Of a stretch of DNA of 64,000 nt, positions 44,175-53,430 are shown piece after piece. The position numbers and the translations under genes were made by a program. Each line of letters starts with the position of its first letter. Positions within the stretch are counted from its first letter, which is position 1. Under the pieces are notes generated by a model, which was given only the letters and a program-made list of their open reading frames with translations, did not search any database and was not told the origin of the DNA. This stretch comes from Lachnospiraceae bacterium (lineage in GTDB: Bacteria; Bacillota; Clostridia; Lachnospirales; Lachnospiraceae), in NCBI GenBank assembly GCA_910574185.1, contig CAJSZQ010000001.1:233833-297832 (forward strand), read 5' to 3'.

Positions 44175-45503
44175 TTATTTTTTCACATGTTTAATTAATA
44201 TTACACAGATGCAACCTAAAACTATGCAACCACCAATTAACAAAATAGTAGTGTTTAAATCTATAACCTGTAACTCTATTGATGCTGATACCCCATCATG
44301 TGTATTTACGGTTAATACGACGTTTCCAGATCCTTTAATAACAAAGTTATTATCTGTTACAGACACAATATTATTGTTGCTACTCTCCCATTTCAGATTG
44401 TTATATGTTGAATTTTTAGGATTTATTGTAGCATCTATATTTAAATCAGTATAACTGTGAACTGTATTTTCTGAAAAAGGAAACGATAGATATTTAATAT
44501 TATCATTTATTTCCACAGAATCAACTGGAATATGATATACTTTAAGTGGGATTTTTTTAGTAATTCCATTATCTGTAACAATCTCAATCTCTGTATTACC
44601 ATCATTTTTAGCCTCTATGGTATGATTATTAACAACTTTAGCAATACGATCATCTTTTATTTGCATTTTATAATTTTTATTATTGGCATCTCCTGGAAAT
44701 ATTTTTACTATTATCAACTCAGAATCTTCACATTCAAGTTCAAGCTCTTCAACATCAGTTTCTATTTTTTCAGGAAATACCTCATAAACCTTTAAAGGCA
44801 ATTCAACTTTAACACCATTGTCCGCAGTACATGTTATTACTGTTGTTCCAACACTATATCCTGATATTATTCCTTCTTTTGATACTTCAATTATATTTGA
44901 ATCTTGAGAAGCCCAAGTTATGTTCTTATTTGTTGCATTTTCAGGCAAAACCTTTGCTTCTAATTGTTGCGTTTTACCAAGTTGTATTTCTGTTGGCGCA
45001 TTTGCAATCTCTATTGATGATACGGGAATAGGTTTTACAGTAACCGTAAAATCTTGTTTCGCACCAGATGCCGAGACTGTAATCGTTGCTGTTCCTTCTT
45101 TTACAGCAGTAAGCGAATTATCTTCATTTACCTTTATTACACTTTCATCGCTTGATTGAACGCTAACATTATCATTTGTTGCATTTTGAACAGAGTAAGT
45201 GAAGCCAGATGTATCTCCTATATATAATTCTGATGGTTGATTACTTATAGAAACGGATGGCGTTGCAGGAACATACGAGTCTACGCTGCCTCCTTCATAT
45301 GGGCATACTCCTCCGGGGTGTAAATGTGGCCCATAACCATGATGATAATGATAACTTCCAAGGCCACTTTTATTTTGGTAGTCATGATGTCCACCACTTG
45401 AATCAGTTCTTCCTGAATGCGCAAATGATGTTGTTGATAAAACAAAAAAGATAAGGATAAATAAAGATATAAAACAGCTATATTTTTTTATTAGAGTTTT
45501 CAT
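44175..45503 (-). CDS. YHYH-domain surface protein with Big2 repeats
   Basis: A 442-residue exported protein. Signal peptide residues 1-28 (LFILIFFVLSTTSFAHSG), then a YHYH motif region (GRTDSSGGHHDYQNKSG, SYHYHHGYGPHLHPGGVCPY), then about four Big2-type immunoglobulin-like domains (each with a pattern like V-x-E-G-T-A-T-I-T-V), and a C-terminal membrane anchor with basic end (LIGGCIVLGCICVILIKHVKK). It would sit on the host surface. In a prophage it may alter adsorption or adhesion, an inference. Largest extracellular protein of the island. Confidence 0.75.
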   Translation of the reverse strand: MKTLIKKYSCFISLFILIFFVLSTTSFAHSGRTDSSGGHHDYQNKSGLGSYHYHHGYGPHLHPGGVCPYEGGSVDSYVPATPSVSISNQPSELYIGDTSGFTYSVQNATNDNVSVQSSDESVIKVNEDNSLTAVKEGTATITVSASGAKQDFTVTVKPIPVSSIEIANAPTEIQLGKTQQLEAKVLPENATNKNITWASQDSNIIEVSKEGIISGYSVGTTVITCTADNGVKVELPLKVYEVFPEKIETDVEELELECEDSELIIVKIFPGDANNKNYKMQIKDDRIAKVVNNHTIEAKNDGNTEIEIVTDNGITKKIPLKVYHIPVDSVEINDNIKYLSFPFSENTVHSYTDLNIDATINPKNSTYNNLKWESSNNNIVSVTDNNFVIKGSGNVVLTVNTHDGVSASIELQVIDLNTTILLIGGCIVLGCICVILIKHVKK

Positions 45504-45533
45504 TTGTAATAACCCACCTTAAATTCAGATCAC

Positions 45534-45674
45534 TTATATTTTACATATATCATTTATTAATGCTAGTATCACAAATATGATTATTAATATAATGCTTATT
45601 TTTTGAGCTGTTTCATCCCCATCTTTTGCGGAAAGAAAAACAAAAAATAGAAACCCAACAATTATTATTCCCAT
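45534..45674 (-). CDS. small membrane protein, 46 aa
   Basis: ATG 45674 with AGGAG seven bases upstream. Two hydrophobic helices (GIIIVGFLFFVFLS and ISIILIIIFVILALIN) joined by a polar loop KDGDETAQK. It follows the zinc-ribbon gene at 45685 by ten bases, so the two are co-translated. Confidence 0.55.
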   Translation of the reverse strand: MGIIIVGFLFFVFLSAKDGDETAQKISIILIIIFVILALINDICKI

Positions 45675-45684
45675 AACAGAACTC

Positions 45685-46077
45685 CTACCTTCCTAGTTTC
45701 CAAGTATGACCACAATTAGCACAACGATTTACTGTTTTATTACTTCCTAAGAATCCTGCAGGTAATGAGTACCCCTTTTGCCCAGCAGTAATTGCTGTGG
45801 AGCCACACTTGGGACATTTAGGTCTTGATAGATGGATTGTCTGTTTCTCTCTTGAGATAATCTCATCTACATATCCGCATTTATCACAAATAAGGAAAAC
45901 ACCACCTTGGTTTTCTATTCTTGTGTATTTTGTCCCGCTACAATTTCTGCATTTAAATTCAAAAAAAGATAATTCTTTCTCTTTTATACTTTCACTAGTC
46001 GGACAACCGCAGTTTGGACACGAAGTAGCTTTATCCGAAACTTTATTTCCACATTCTGAGCATTTTATAAGAGCTAT
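45685..46077 (-). CDS. multi-zinc-ribbon protein with ATA start
   Basis: A 130-residue protein with five or six CxxC pairs: IKCSECGNK, SCPNCGCP, FKCRNCSG, LICDKCGY, PKCPKCGS and NRCANCGHTW. Its start aligns with the neighbouring paralogue at 46914, which begins ATG-GCT-CTA (MALIKCPECG); here the same position is ATA-GCT-CTT. GAGGT lies before it with the same spacing. This makes AUA initiation very likely. Possibly a nucleic-acid-binding or metal-responsive protein. Confidence 0.7.
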   Translation of the reverse strand: MALIKCSECGNKVSDKATSCPNCGCPTSESIKEKELSFFEFKCRNCSGTKYTRIENQGGVFLICDKCGYVDEIISREKQTIHLSRPKCPKCGSTAITAGQKGYSLPAGFLGSNKTVNRCANCGHTWKLGR

Positions 46078-46092
46078 TTTACTACCTCATTA

Positions 46093-46914
46093 CTATTCAA
46101 TATATATTTTCATTGCTTCATAATATTTTGCAACTGCTGAATCAGCATTATTAAAATTATTTGTAAATGTTTGTAAAGAACCTGTAGGATTAATTACTAA
46201 ATTGGTGAGTTCTATGTAAGAATCATAATAATCCTTAAGCGCATTATATGCTTGATTATATTCCTCTGGTGGATTTATTAATTTTTTCATCAACCCTTTT
46301 ACTGTTTCTTGGTTTGTTTCAATTGAGCTAATAGTCGATTGAAAATTTACATCGGAAAACAAATTTTGTAATGATGTGTTAAAATCATCGTTAAATCCAT
46401 ATGTACCTTTTGTATATTTATCAGTGTCCGTATCTGACTCCTCGTAAATTGTATTATACCAAACATCATGTATCAATCCTCCAGCTTCTTCTGCTTCAGC
46501 GGCTCCTGTTATCATTGTAAAAGAAACGAGTTCTAGATTAGCAGCATAATCTTCGGATATTTGCAATCGCTCTTTTTCCGCTGCTTCTTCTGCCGCTTTC
46601 TCTGCTTTTTCTGCCATAATGTCTTGATATTTTTTTACACCAAATATCGAACCTATAATTACAATTGCAAAAATTATAACAATAATAATTTTTTTACTAT
46701 TATGCTTAGAATCATCTTCATTACCAGTTTCTTTTGTTTCAACTGGACAGCCGCATTTGGGACAAACTATATCCTCATCATTTAATTCATTTTTACATTC
46801 CGAACAATATTTTTTAGAAGATTCTTTTTCTTTTAATTGTTTTCCGCATTGAGGACATTCAAACGCCTTTTCACTTATTTCCTTCCCGCACTCAGGACAC
46901 TTTATTAGAGCCAT
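46093..46914 (-). CDS. zinc-ribbon membrane protein
   Basis: A 273-residue protein. Two N-terminal zinc ribbons (LIKCPECGKEISEKAFECPQ, then YCSECKNELNDEDIVCPKCG), one transmembrane helix near residue 80 (KIIIVIIFAIVIIGSIFGV), a coiled alanine/glutamate-rich stalk and a helical extracellular or cytoplasmic domain of some 150 residues. This zinc ribbon-TM-helical layout is widespread in Firmicutes. The function is not known; a role as membrane-anchored sensor in the island is a guess. Confidence 0.65.
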   Translation of the reverse strand: MALIKCPECGKEISEKAFECPQCGKQLKEKESSKKYCSECKNELNDEDIVCPKCGCPVETKETGNEDDSKHNSKKIIIVIIFAIVIIGSIFGVKKYQDIMAEKAEKAAEEAAEKERLQISEDYAANLELVSFTMITGAAEAEEAGGLIHDVWYNTIYEESDTDTDKYTKGTYGFNDDFNTSLQNLFSDVNFQSTISSIETNQETVKGLMKKLINPPEEYNQAYNALKDYYDSYIELTNLVINPTGSLQTFTNNFNNADSAVAKYYEAMKIYIE

Positions 46915-47123
46915 TCCATTTTCCCTCCAAGAATAATAACATTTTATTGTTTGTTATATTTTATCATATTTTGTCATATAAAGCTAATATTATTGTAAAA
47001 TATTACAAATATTCTACTCTTAATGAGTGCTTTTATATAGAAAATAAGATGCCTCAATAGAGACACCCTATTTTGTATATAAAAGTACACATTATTAATT
47101 TTAGAAAGGATGTGATATATTAA

Positions 47124-47618
47124 TTACCACTTATATTTGCAATTTAGACATTCATAAGTCTTACCTAAGTTGTTACTTAAAATACCAAATCCAATAATTG
47201 ACGCTGCTTTTTTGCTCCCTGAGATTCTCCTTATGTTGGTTGAACCACAAGTTGGGCATTTGGGGATGTTAATATCTATTAAAGTGTTATGATCGTTTTC
47301 TGATGCAAAATTATCGTTTTCTTCTATTTCAACTTCTATATTATCCTTTAGTAATATATTTTTAATAGTTTTTGCATTATCCATATCTATATTAGATATA
47401 ATTATTTTATTATTATCCACGAGTTTTTTAGTGCATTCAATACTCATATTCGTAATTTGACTTATTTTAGATATTGCTTTCACTTTACTTGAAGCTTTTA
47501 CAAATTTAATATTATACTGTTTTTGTACATTTTTGTTTATAGGATAGCCGCAATGTGGGCATGTATTTGCTTTGTCTGAAACTTTGCCTTTACATTCGGG
47601 ACATATAATTAAACTCAT
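47124..47618 (-). CDS. zinc-ribbon protein with middle alpha/beta domain
   Basis: A 164-residue protein. N-terminal ribbon (LIICPECKGKVSDKANTCPH, then CGYP), a middle segment (YNIKFVKASSKVKAISKISQ, then VEIEENDNF) resembling a ribosomal-protein-L7/L12-C-like small domain, and a C-terminal ribbon (IPKCPTCGSTN, ECLNCKYKW). Rightmost gene of the island; its start is about 80 bases inside the 3' splice site of intron A. Parent of several fragments in the island. Confidence 0.6.
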   Translation of the reverse strand: MSLIICPECKGKVSDKANTCPHCGYPINKNVQKQYNIKFVKASSKVKAISKISQITNMSIECTKKLVDNNKIIISNIDMDNAKTIKNILLKDNIEVEIEENDNFASENDHNTLIDINIPKCPTCGSTNIRRISGSKKAASIIGFGILSNNLGKTYECLNCKYKW

Positions 47619-47698
47619 TCTCTTTTTATCCTCTCTTTAAAATATAATTTAATTATAACACAAAAAAATTACGCCAACAATTATTTTGTGTTTTTTAG

Positions 47699-50600
47699 CA
47701 GCTTAAAATTTTAAAATTATTTTTTACAGATGATGGTTTTAAAAATGGATTGAAACAAACCATTCAATCGTTTAAAGACATGTCTTTCATAAGTAAAGCA
47801 TTAATTGCCACTGCTGCTATTACAGCAACATACAAAGCGATTGATTACCTTCAATCAGGATGGACTAGAGCAGGGGAAGCAGCTTCAAAAGCTACGTCTG
47901 AATTTGAAAATGCGAATTCTGAATTAGAATCGCTAAAATCGCAGAAGAATACACAGCAAAATCAGGTTCAAGAAATTGCTGCAAAATATAATATAGATTC
48001 TACAGAATTACAAGATGCAAATGGAGAACTAAAAGATATAGATCAAATGATAGCAACCGTTAATTCTCATGACGGAATATCACTTGTTGATCGCGCTGAA
48101 TTAGATAGTATATCTTCTGCTAATTCACAGCTTGAAGCACAATTGGCAATTCAAGAACAAATAACTGAGGCCAAGAAACAAGCAATGATTCTTGCTACTG
48201 AAAAAGCAGCAAGTACCAATAAAACTTATTTTGAACAGATGAAAGAAGAATACGGTGCCTTTGGAGGATTTATTAAATGGATTCAAGGGCAAGGACATCT
48301 CGAAATTGACGAACGTGGAGAGCGTGTTTTTAAAGAAAAATCTGATTCTGATAAGTTTTATGGTAATGATGGAGATTCTACAAACCTTGGTTTATTTAAG
48401 ACAAAGTTATCAGAATTACAGGAGTATAAGTCAGAACTCAAAGAATTAGACGAAGAAATTAGCAAGAGCGAAAGAAATGGCGAGAAAATTTCCAAAGATA
48501 CCATTGAGAGACGAAATGAACTTACTGATTCTATAACAAATTCATCTCAAGATTTAGCTGGGTTGGTTGAAACTATAACTTCTCAGATGAACATATTATC
48601 TCAAAGTGATAGCAGTTTTGCGTTGTCTTGGGTTAAAGATGCAGAAAAGGCAATTAATGAGTTTAGCAACATCGACCTCTCCCCAACTGAACAAGCTCTA
48701 AAAAGTCTTGACTCTTACTTCGATGGTTCAGCAAGTAAAAACGCTCTTAAGAAACAACTTACAGAAGCAGCAAAATCAGGAAAGAATCTTGAGACAGTAT
48801 TAAACAGAATGGGATTATCTCTTTCTGATTTAGGGGCAAATGTAGATTTAAACACTTTGAAACAATACTTCGACGATATCAAATCCTCCGCACAGGAAGC
48901 AGGAGAAGTCGCAAAGAATTATAAAGCATCCGTCTCAGACGTAGAAGAAGCTGTCGCATCCGAAAATCAGGATAAAGACTGGTCTACCATCCAGTCCTCC
49001 TATGAAGCCGCGAAAAAGCTTTTACAAGAAGGGAAAACCGGAACAGACGATTTCCAGACAATGGCAAGCTTCCTGAATCCAAAAAAAGTCAAAGAATATG
49101 CCGAACAGGGCGGTAAATATACAGCCGACGCATATCAGAAAGCATTTCAGGAAATTCAGACTACAGCCGACCGATGGTTTGGGGAAGATGAAACCAAAAG
49201 CATGGAGAACTTTGTTAACGATTTCAAAAACAAAGGACTCTGGGATGTGGCTACTGACGATATGGGGTTATGGGATATCTCCACAAACTTCAAAACAACT
49301 GCCAAAGCCGCTGATGAATTTGGAGTCAGTATTGAAGCAGTTGAAACCATGCTCCATGGTCTGGAAGCATACGGATACGATTTCAGCAATATCATGTTCT
49401 CCGGCGAAAGTCTTTCCGAGTATGAATCCTCACTAAATGAAATCAAAGCAATTTATGACAAAATGGGCGAAGGCCCAGCAAGAGAAAGACTCGGCACATT
49501 AATCGAAGGATTTGACAAAGAGTTTGCAGGATTTGAAGAGGACATGTCTTCTCTCACAGAAGATAAGATTGTTCACATCCAGTTTGAATATGACCTTGCT
49601 TCTATACAGGCAGAAATAGACGCAATAGATCAGAAAGAGAAAACTGGCGGCGAAATCGGACGCGACGAGAGATCAGACAGAATTATAAACCGGGATTTAA
49701 AATACGAAGAACAGGTAGAAGGTTTTGGATTTGACAATAAAGACGTGGAAATTCCATTACAGTTCAAAGTTGCTGATGATGCTGTTTCAAAGGCAAAAGA
49801 TGATTTACAGAAGGCAGTTAACAGTGGTAACGCAACAAAAATTGACGCAGCTCAGATTAAAGTAGAAAATGCACAAAAGCTACGCGACGAAATAGCAACT
49901 TCCTTCGATGAATGGAATCAGAAGCAGGAAATCCCGATTACATTTAAAAGTAATGTGGATGAGATTAATTCAGCCATAGAATCATTTACGTCTGCACCAA
50001 CAATTATTAATGTTGAAGCCAAATTAAACAAAGATGAAGTAGAAGCTTCCATGTCTTCTATGTCGGCTGAAAGCGTAATAACATTTACTGCTGATTATAA
50101 CGGTATTGAGACACAGGTCGCTGCTGTAAAGGATCAGAAAGGAAATATTACATACGTTGCAACGATAGATGGCGAACCTACAGAAGTCGAGTTAAACAAG
50201 GATGGAACTATCGAATACGATGCTGATATGGCAAAAGCGGATGCCGCAAAAGCACCAGAGAAAAGCAGTATTGTAAGCTATGCCGCCAGATTCTTATCAG
50301 CTACAGCTCCGACTCTTTCAGGAACGGTAAATTATACCGCTGTAATATCTGGTGTTTCCTCCGTCGTTTCAAAAGGCGCATCTGTACTTGGCAGTATTCC
50401 AAAAAAGATTGACGGTACGGCACACGCACAGGGAACCGCCCATGCAGAAGGAACAGCAAAAGCATCTGGTGATTGGTCTGTAAAGAAAAATGAAACCGCA
50501 TTAACCGGAGAAGTCGGACAGGAAGTCGTGGTACGGAAAGGAAAATTCTTTACTGTCGGCGACAACGGTGCGGAGATGGTAGACCTTCAAAAAGGCGATA

Positions 50601-51137
50601 TCGTATTCAACCATAAGCAGACCGAAGAACTTTTCAAACATGGATATGTTACATCAAACGGCGGTCGGGGAAAAGTTGTAGGAGAAGCCCACGCAGAAGG
50701 AACGGCATACAGGTTAGGTTCCGGTAAGCCTGCTGGAGGTTCCAGACCTAAAACAAAGCCAGCGGCATCCTCCAGCAACAACTCATCCCCAGCCCCCGAC
50801 AACTCCTCGTCCGACTCCGCAAAAGACTTCAAAGAAACCATCGATTACATTGAAATGGCAATTAACCGGATCGAACGTCAGATTAAGAATGTCGAACGTA
50901 TTGCCGGAAGTGCCTACAATACATTTGCAAAAAGAAATAATGCATTAAAAGACCAGTTATCATCCATCAATGACGAACTGGATATCCAACAGGCAGGATA
51001 TGACCGCTATATACAGGAAGCCGATTCTGTATCCTTATCGGAGGACTATAAAGAGCAGGTAAGAAACGGCACAATTGACATTAGTACAATCACAGATGAA
51101 TCTCTTGCTGAGAATATCAAAGATTTTCAACAGTGGT
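47699..51137 (+). CDS. tape measure protein, exon 2
   Basis: The open frame begins directly after a TAG whose G is the predicted last intron base. It supplies 1,146 codons plus one base: QLKILKLFFTDDGFKNG, long coiled coils, then repeated small domains. Near the end are glycine/alanine motifs typical of phage tape measures (GTAHAEGTAKASGDWSV, LTGEVGQEVVVRKGKFFTVG). From about 48.88 kb codon use switches to C-ending codons, pointing to a recombination joint. It ends ...FQQW plus T at 51137; unspliced reading would stop at the next TGA. Confidence 0.85.
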
Positions 51138-51526
51138 GAAATTCACGCCACGTAATCTATTTTATTGCGGGGAACCCCCATAACACCTAATTCGCTACAA
51201 CGTAGCCGGAAACGGCAAGCGTGAATGCGGTATGAGATTATAACTTACAGTCTGCATGTGCAAGCAGATAGAAACCATAAAAAGTAATTAGGTCAGGGGC
51301 AACCGAGTGTGCAAGTCACTCAGACGCAGCGAACTTCCTTAACGGGTAAAGCCGATGGAAGACGTTCAGAGACTAGCCCATATGGGCGGCGAAAGCCTTA
51401 ATGTAGGGTTGCAAGCGATTGGCAACTCGAAAATATAGACTATCTGTTAAAAGCAAATTTTATAAACAAAAATAAGTTTTCACTTAAGTATCAAATCGTA
51501 TTCTAAACAAATGCTAAAATACAATT

Positions 51527-51561
51527 TTGTAATGGATATTATTTACAATTTGGTGTATAAT
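51527..51561 (+). promoter_or_regulatory. cassette promoter (TTGTAA-N23-TATAAT)
   Basis: TTGTAA, a 23-base spacer and TATAAT preceded by GTG. The same hexamers and spacing occur upstream of the toxin cassettes at 53199 and 57122. A normal 17-base -35 element is not visible. Confidence 0.5.
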
Positions 51562-51587
51562 AAAGAAAAAGTGGAAGGAGGATTATC

Positions 51588-51845
51588 ATGAGCGACTATA
51601 CTGATAAAAACAGAAAAGATGACTTTGATTTTTTTATTGAGAATTACAACAACCTATATAAGCAATATGGACATAAATTTTTAGCAATTAAGAACAGCAA
51701 AGTTCTAGGTGCTTATGAATCTGTTCCTGAAGCAATAGAGCTTTTATCTAAAACATATGATATAGGAACATATATCATACAGGAATGTACAGGCGATGAT
51801 TCAGCTTATAGAACTACTATTATGCGTTTAATTATTAATGGGTAA
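51588..51845 (+). CDS. DUF5678-like protein in intron B
   Basis: An 85-residue protein with GGAAGGAGG before ATG. The pattern YNNLYKQYGHKFLAIKNSKV, LGAYESVPEAIELLSKT and GTYIIQECTGDD matches what I remember of the DUF5678 type, commonly found next to retropepsin-like proteases. It sits in the P8 loop of a group I intron with that partner immediately downstream. Possibly substrate, inhibitor or antitoxin for the protease; not known. Confidence 0.6.
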   Translation: MSDYTDKNRKDDFDFFIENYNNLYKQYGHKFLAIKNSKVLGAYESVPEAIELLSKTYDIGTYIIQECTGDDSAYRTTIMRLIING

Positions 51846-51850
51846 ACATT

Positions 51851-52321
51851 ATGGATAAATTTCTTGCTTTTACATTAAAATCAAATGGAATTTTAAATAT
51901 GCTTAAAACAGAAACGTTAGTTCTGTCTAATGTACGAGATAGCGAAAAACCATTTGAGCCTAAATTGTGGCGCGGTTTATGGGATACAGGTGCATCAAAA
52001 TCATCTATTACTAAAAGAATTGTTGACGATTTAAGCTTAATTCCTGTTGGAAATACAAATATAAGTACTGCTAATGGCATAGTAACAGTAAATACATATT
52101 TTGTTGATTTTGGTCTTCCAAACGGCGTTACTGTAAAAAATGTATTAGTATCGTGTGCTGATCTGGGTGATGATATAGATGTTCTCATTGGAATGGATAT
52201 AATCAAACATGGAGATTTTTCTATTACTAATACAAACAATCGTACCACTTTTAGTTTTAGAACACCATCTATACAGGAAATTGATTATGTAAAAGAATCA
52301 AAAAAATATAAAACTGAATAA
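51851..52321 (+). CDS. retropepsin-like aspartic protease
   Basis: A 156-residue protein. LWRGLWDTGASKSSITKRIV holds the catalytic D-T-G-A motif of retroviral-type aspartic proteases; STANGIVTVNTYFVDFGLPN is the flap-like hairpin region, and DDIDVLIGMDIIKHGDFSIT the conserved second half (typical ILGxD pattern). The C-terminal FRTPSIQEIDY is seen in the bacterial family too. A single domain implies a homodimer. It overlaps in expression with the DUF5678-like gene and replaces the homing endonuclease expected in an intron. Confidence 0.75.
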   Translation: MDKFLAFTLKSNGILNMLKTETLVLSNVRDSEKPFEPKLWRGLWDTGASKSSITKRIVDDLSLIPVGNTNISTANGIVTVNTYFVDFGLPNGVTVKNVLVSCADLGDDIDVLIGMDIIKHGDFSITNTNNRTTFSFRTPSIQEIDYVKESKKYKTE

Positions 52322-52338
52322 CTATTTTTTATTTCATT

Positions 52339-52371
52339 AGAGTAGGAAAGATAATCTCCTACTCTTTTTTG
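52339..52371 (+). terminator. terminator inside intron B
   Basis: AGAGTAGGA pairs with TCCTACTCT, followed by T6. It lies between the intron genes and the 3' half of the ribozyme core, so it would cut off tape measure transcription unless read through. Confidence 0.75.
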
Positions 52372-52472
52372 CACAAATAATTTAACAGATAGAAGATATA
52401 GTCCCATTCCATATGAAAGTATGGGGAGTCATAATAGACTCGCACAGTGTAGCGAACTATGCAAAGATAATG

Positions 52473-52793
52473 ATGAAAAAGCTCTGGACTGCCGCGACGC
52501 AGTAGAAGAGCTAAAAGAATCCGTAAGAGATTTATATAAAGAAGCATTCGACAATGTAGTCAAACTATATGATGGAATGCTCGGACAGATTGAACACAGA
52601 CAAAATATCCTTGAAGGTTTTATTGACCAAACAGAAACACAAGGGTACATTGTAAGCACGAAATACTATGATGCTTTAATTAACAACGAACAGGGGAAAC
52701 TTGAAAAGCTAAACAAACAGCGTCAGGACTCCATTGCCGCTATGAACGACGCTATCATTAATGGCAATATCGAAGTTAACTCTGAACAGTGGT
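52473..52793 (+). CDS. tape measure protein, exon 3
   Basis: A 321-base exon (exactly 107 codons worth) between introns B and C: EKALDCRDAVEELKESVRDL, then LYDGMLGQIEHRQNILEGF, ending VNSEQW plus T. Its ends repeat the W-Y splice context GTGGT|...|ATGAA found at the exon 2 end, which is why the two introns are so similar. Confidence 0.85.
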
Positions 52794-53198
52794 GAATTTC
52801 ACGCCACACTGTTTAGCAATAAACAGAAAAAACAATCTATTTAACTGCTGGGAACCCCTTAGAGCCTTATGAACTACAACGCAAGGATGAAACAAACCTA
52901 AACGTGAACGTTTGAAAATCGTAAGGATTGGGAAATCAGCAACGAAGTCCCGAACAGGGAAACGCTCAACGACTAACTGTCTGTATTATTACAGACGAGA
53001 GGATAACAAGCGATTGGTTATCCGTAATAGTAGATTACCTATTGAATAATATAAGAAAATATTGTATTTTTATACAACCTACTATAAAATACTGACAATA
53101 TCTATTTTATTTGTTAGTATGGTAATATATGGAATTATATATAATTATATGGAGATATATGAAAAAGTACCAAAATCTCATTTTGATTTTTGTAGGTT

Positions 53199-53233
53199 TT
53201 GTCAATGTATCTTGGTGGAAAAGTGTGTATAAT
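53199..53233 (+). promoter_or_regulatory. cassette promoter (TTGTCA-N23-TATAAT)
   Basis: TTGTCA, 23 bases, TATAAT, preceded by CTCATTTTGATTTTTGT. About 35 bases of the upstream DNA are almost identical to those before the type III toxin at 57122. Confidence 0.55.
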
Positions 53234-53269
53234 ATAACTAAGAAAGCAGATTGTTTTCTTCTAGGAGAG

Positions 53270-53353
53270 ATGCCTGGGCAATTCAAAGTAAAGGTGAATG
53301 AGACGGCTCACTTTCTCTATTGGGGGACAATAAACTACCATAGAATAGCCTAA
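53270..53353 (+). pseudogene. short peptide ORF or remnant
   Basis: A 27-codon frame after AGGAGAG: MPGQFKVKVNETAHFLYWGT then INYHRIA. It looks like the N-terminal part of a widespread small Firmicutes protein (pattern F-x-V-x-V-x(5)-S-W-Q-G) but stops early. It lies between promoter and terminator, so it could also be a functional leader or antitoxin peptide. Confidence 0.4.
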
Positions 53354-53390
53354 TTTATTAGGACGCTGTCTAAAATAGAATAATTTATTT

Positions 53391-53417
53391 AAAGCGTCTA
53401 TTTCTTAGACGCTTTTT
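53391..53417 (+). terminator. terminator between leader and nuclease gene
   Basis: AAAGCGTCTA pairs perfectly with TAGACGCTTT, then T-rich. It lies 14 bases before the nuclease start, so only read-through transcripts make the protein. The same arrangement occurs in the type III cassette at 57291. Confidence 0.75.
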
Positions 53418-53430
53418 ACTTGGAGAAATA

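Larger units (their letters stand above)
31970..47698 (+). other. giant group I intron A with 15-kb gene island
   Basis: The 5' exon end TTAGAT pairs with GTCTAG at 32009-32014 (P1, with the U.G pair at the splice site). The bases immediately before it, AAGCTG, pair perfectly with the 3' exon start CAGCTT at 47699-47704 (P10). The intron ends with G at 47698, as group I introns must. Exon joining keeps the tape measure frame: NLD then QLKILKLFFTDDGFKNG. The catalytic core lies in the first 510 bases; the rest is a gene island on both strands. P1, P10, terminal G and frame agree independently, which makes a chance fit unlikely, though splicing is not shown. Confidence 0.7.
51138..52472 (+). 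ncRNA. group I intron B (1,335 bp)
   Basis: P1: exon GTGGT pairs with GCCAC, U.G at the splice site. P: ATTGCGGGGAACC. R: GTTCAGAGACTA. P8: CTATCTGTT (51452) with AACAGATAG (52383), enclosing the gene cassette. S: AAGATATAGTCC. P9: CCCAT/ATGGGG. The intron ends in G before exon ATGAA, whose TGAA can pair with TTCA next to the guide (P10). Exon joining gives QQW-Y-EKALDCRDAVEE in frame. Confidence 0.85.

Noticed and set aside
31970..47698. Interruption A as an IStron (group I intron plus IS605-type element)
   Set aside because: The ribozyme core would fit, but there is no TnpA- or TnpB-like gene in the island; the only transposase is IS256-type with its own target duplications.
47750..51139. 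Independent gene starting at TTG 47750
   Set aside because: The frame is open upstream to 47699, has no ribosome binding site at 47750 and continues tape measure sequence; it is exon 2.
53129..53353. 74-codon ORF in intron C
   Set aside because: Its first half overlaps the shared promoter module and has no ribosome binding site; only the last 27 codons, from 53270, look like real or former coding sequence.
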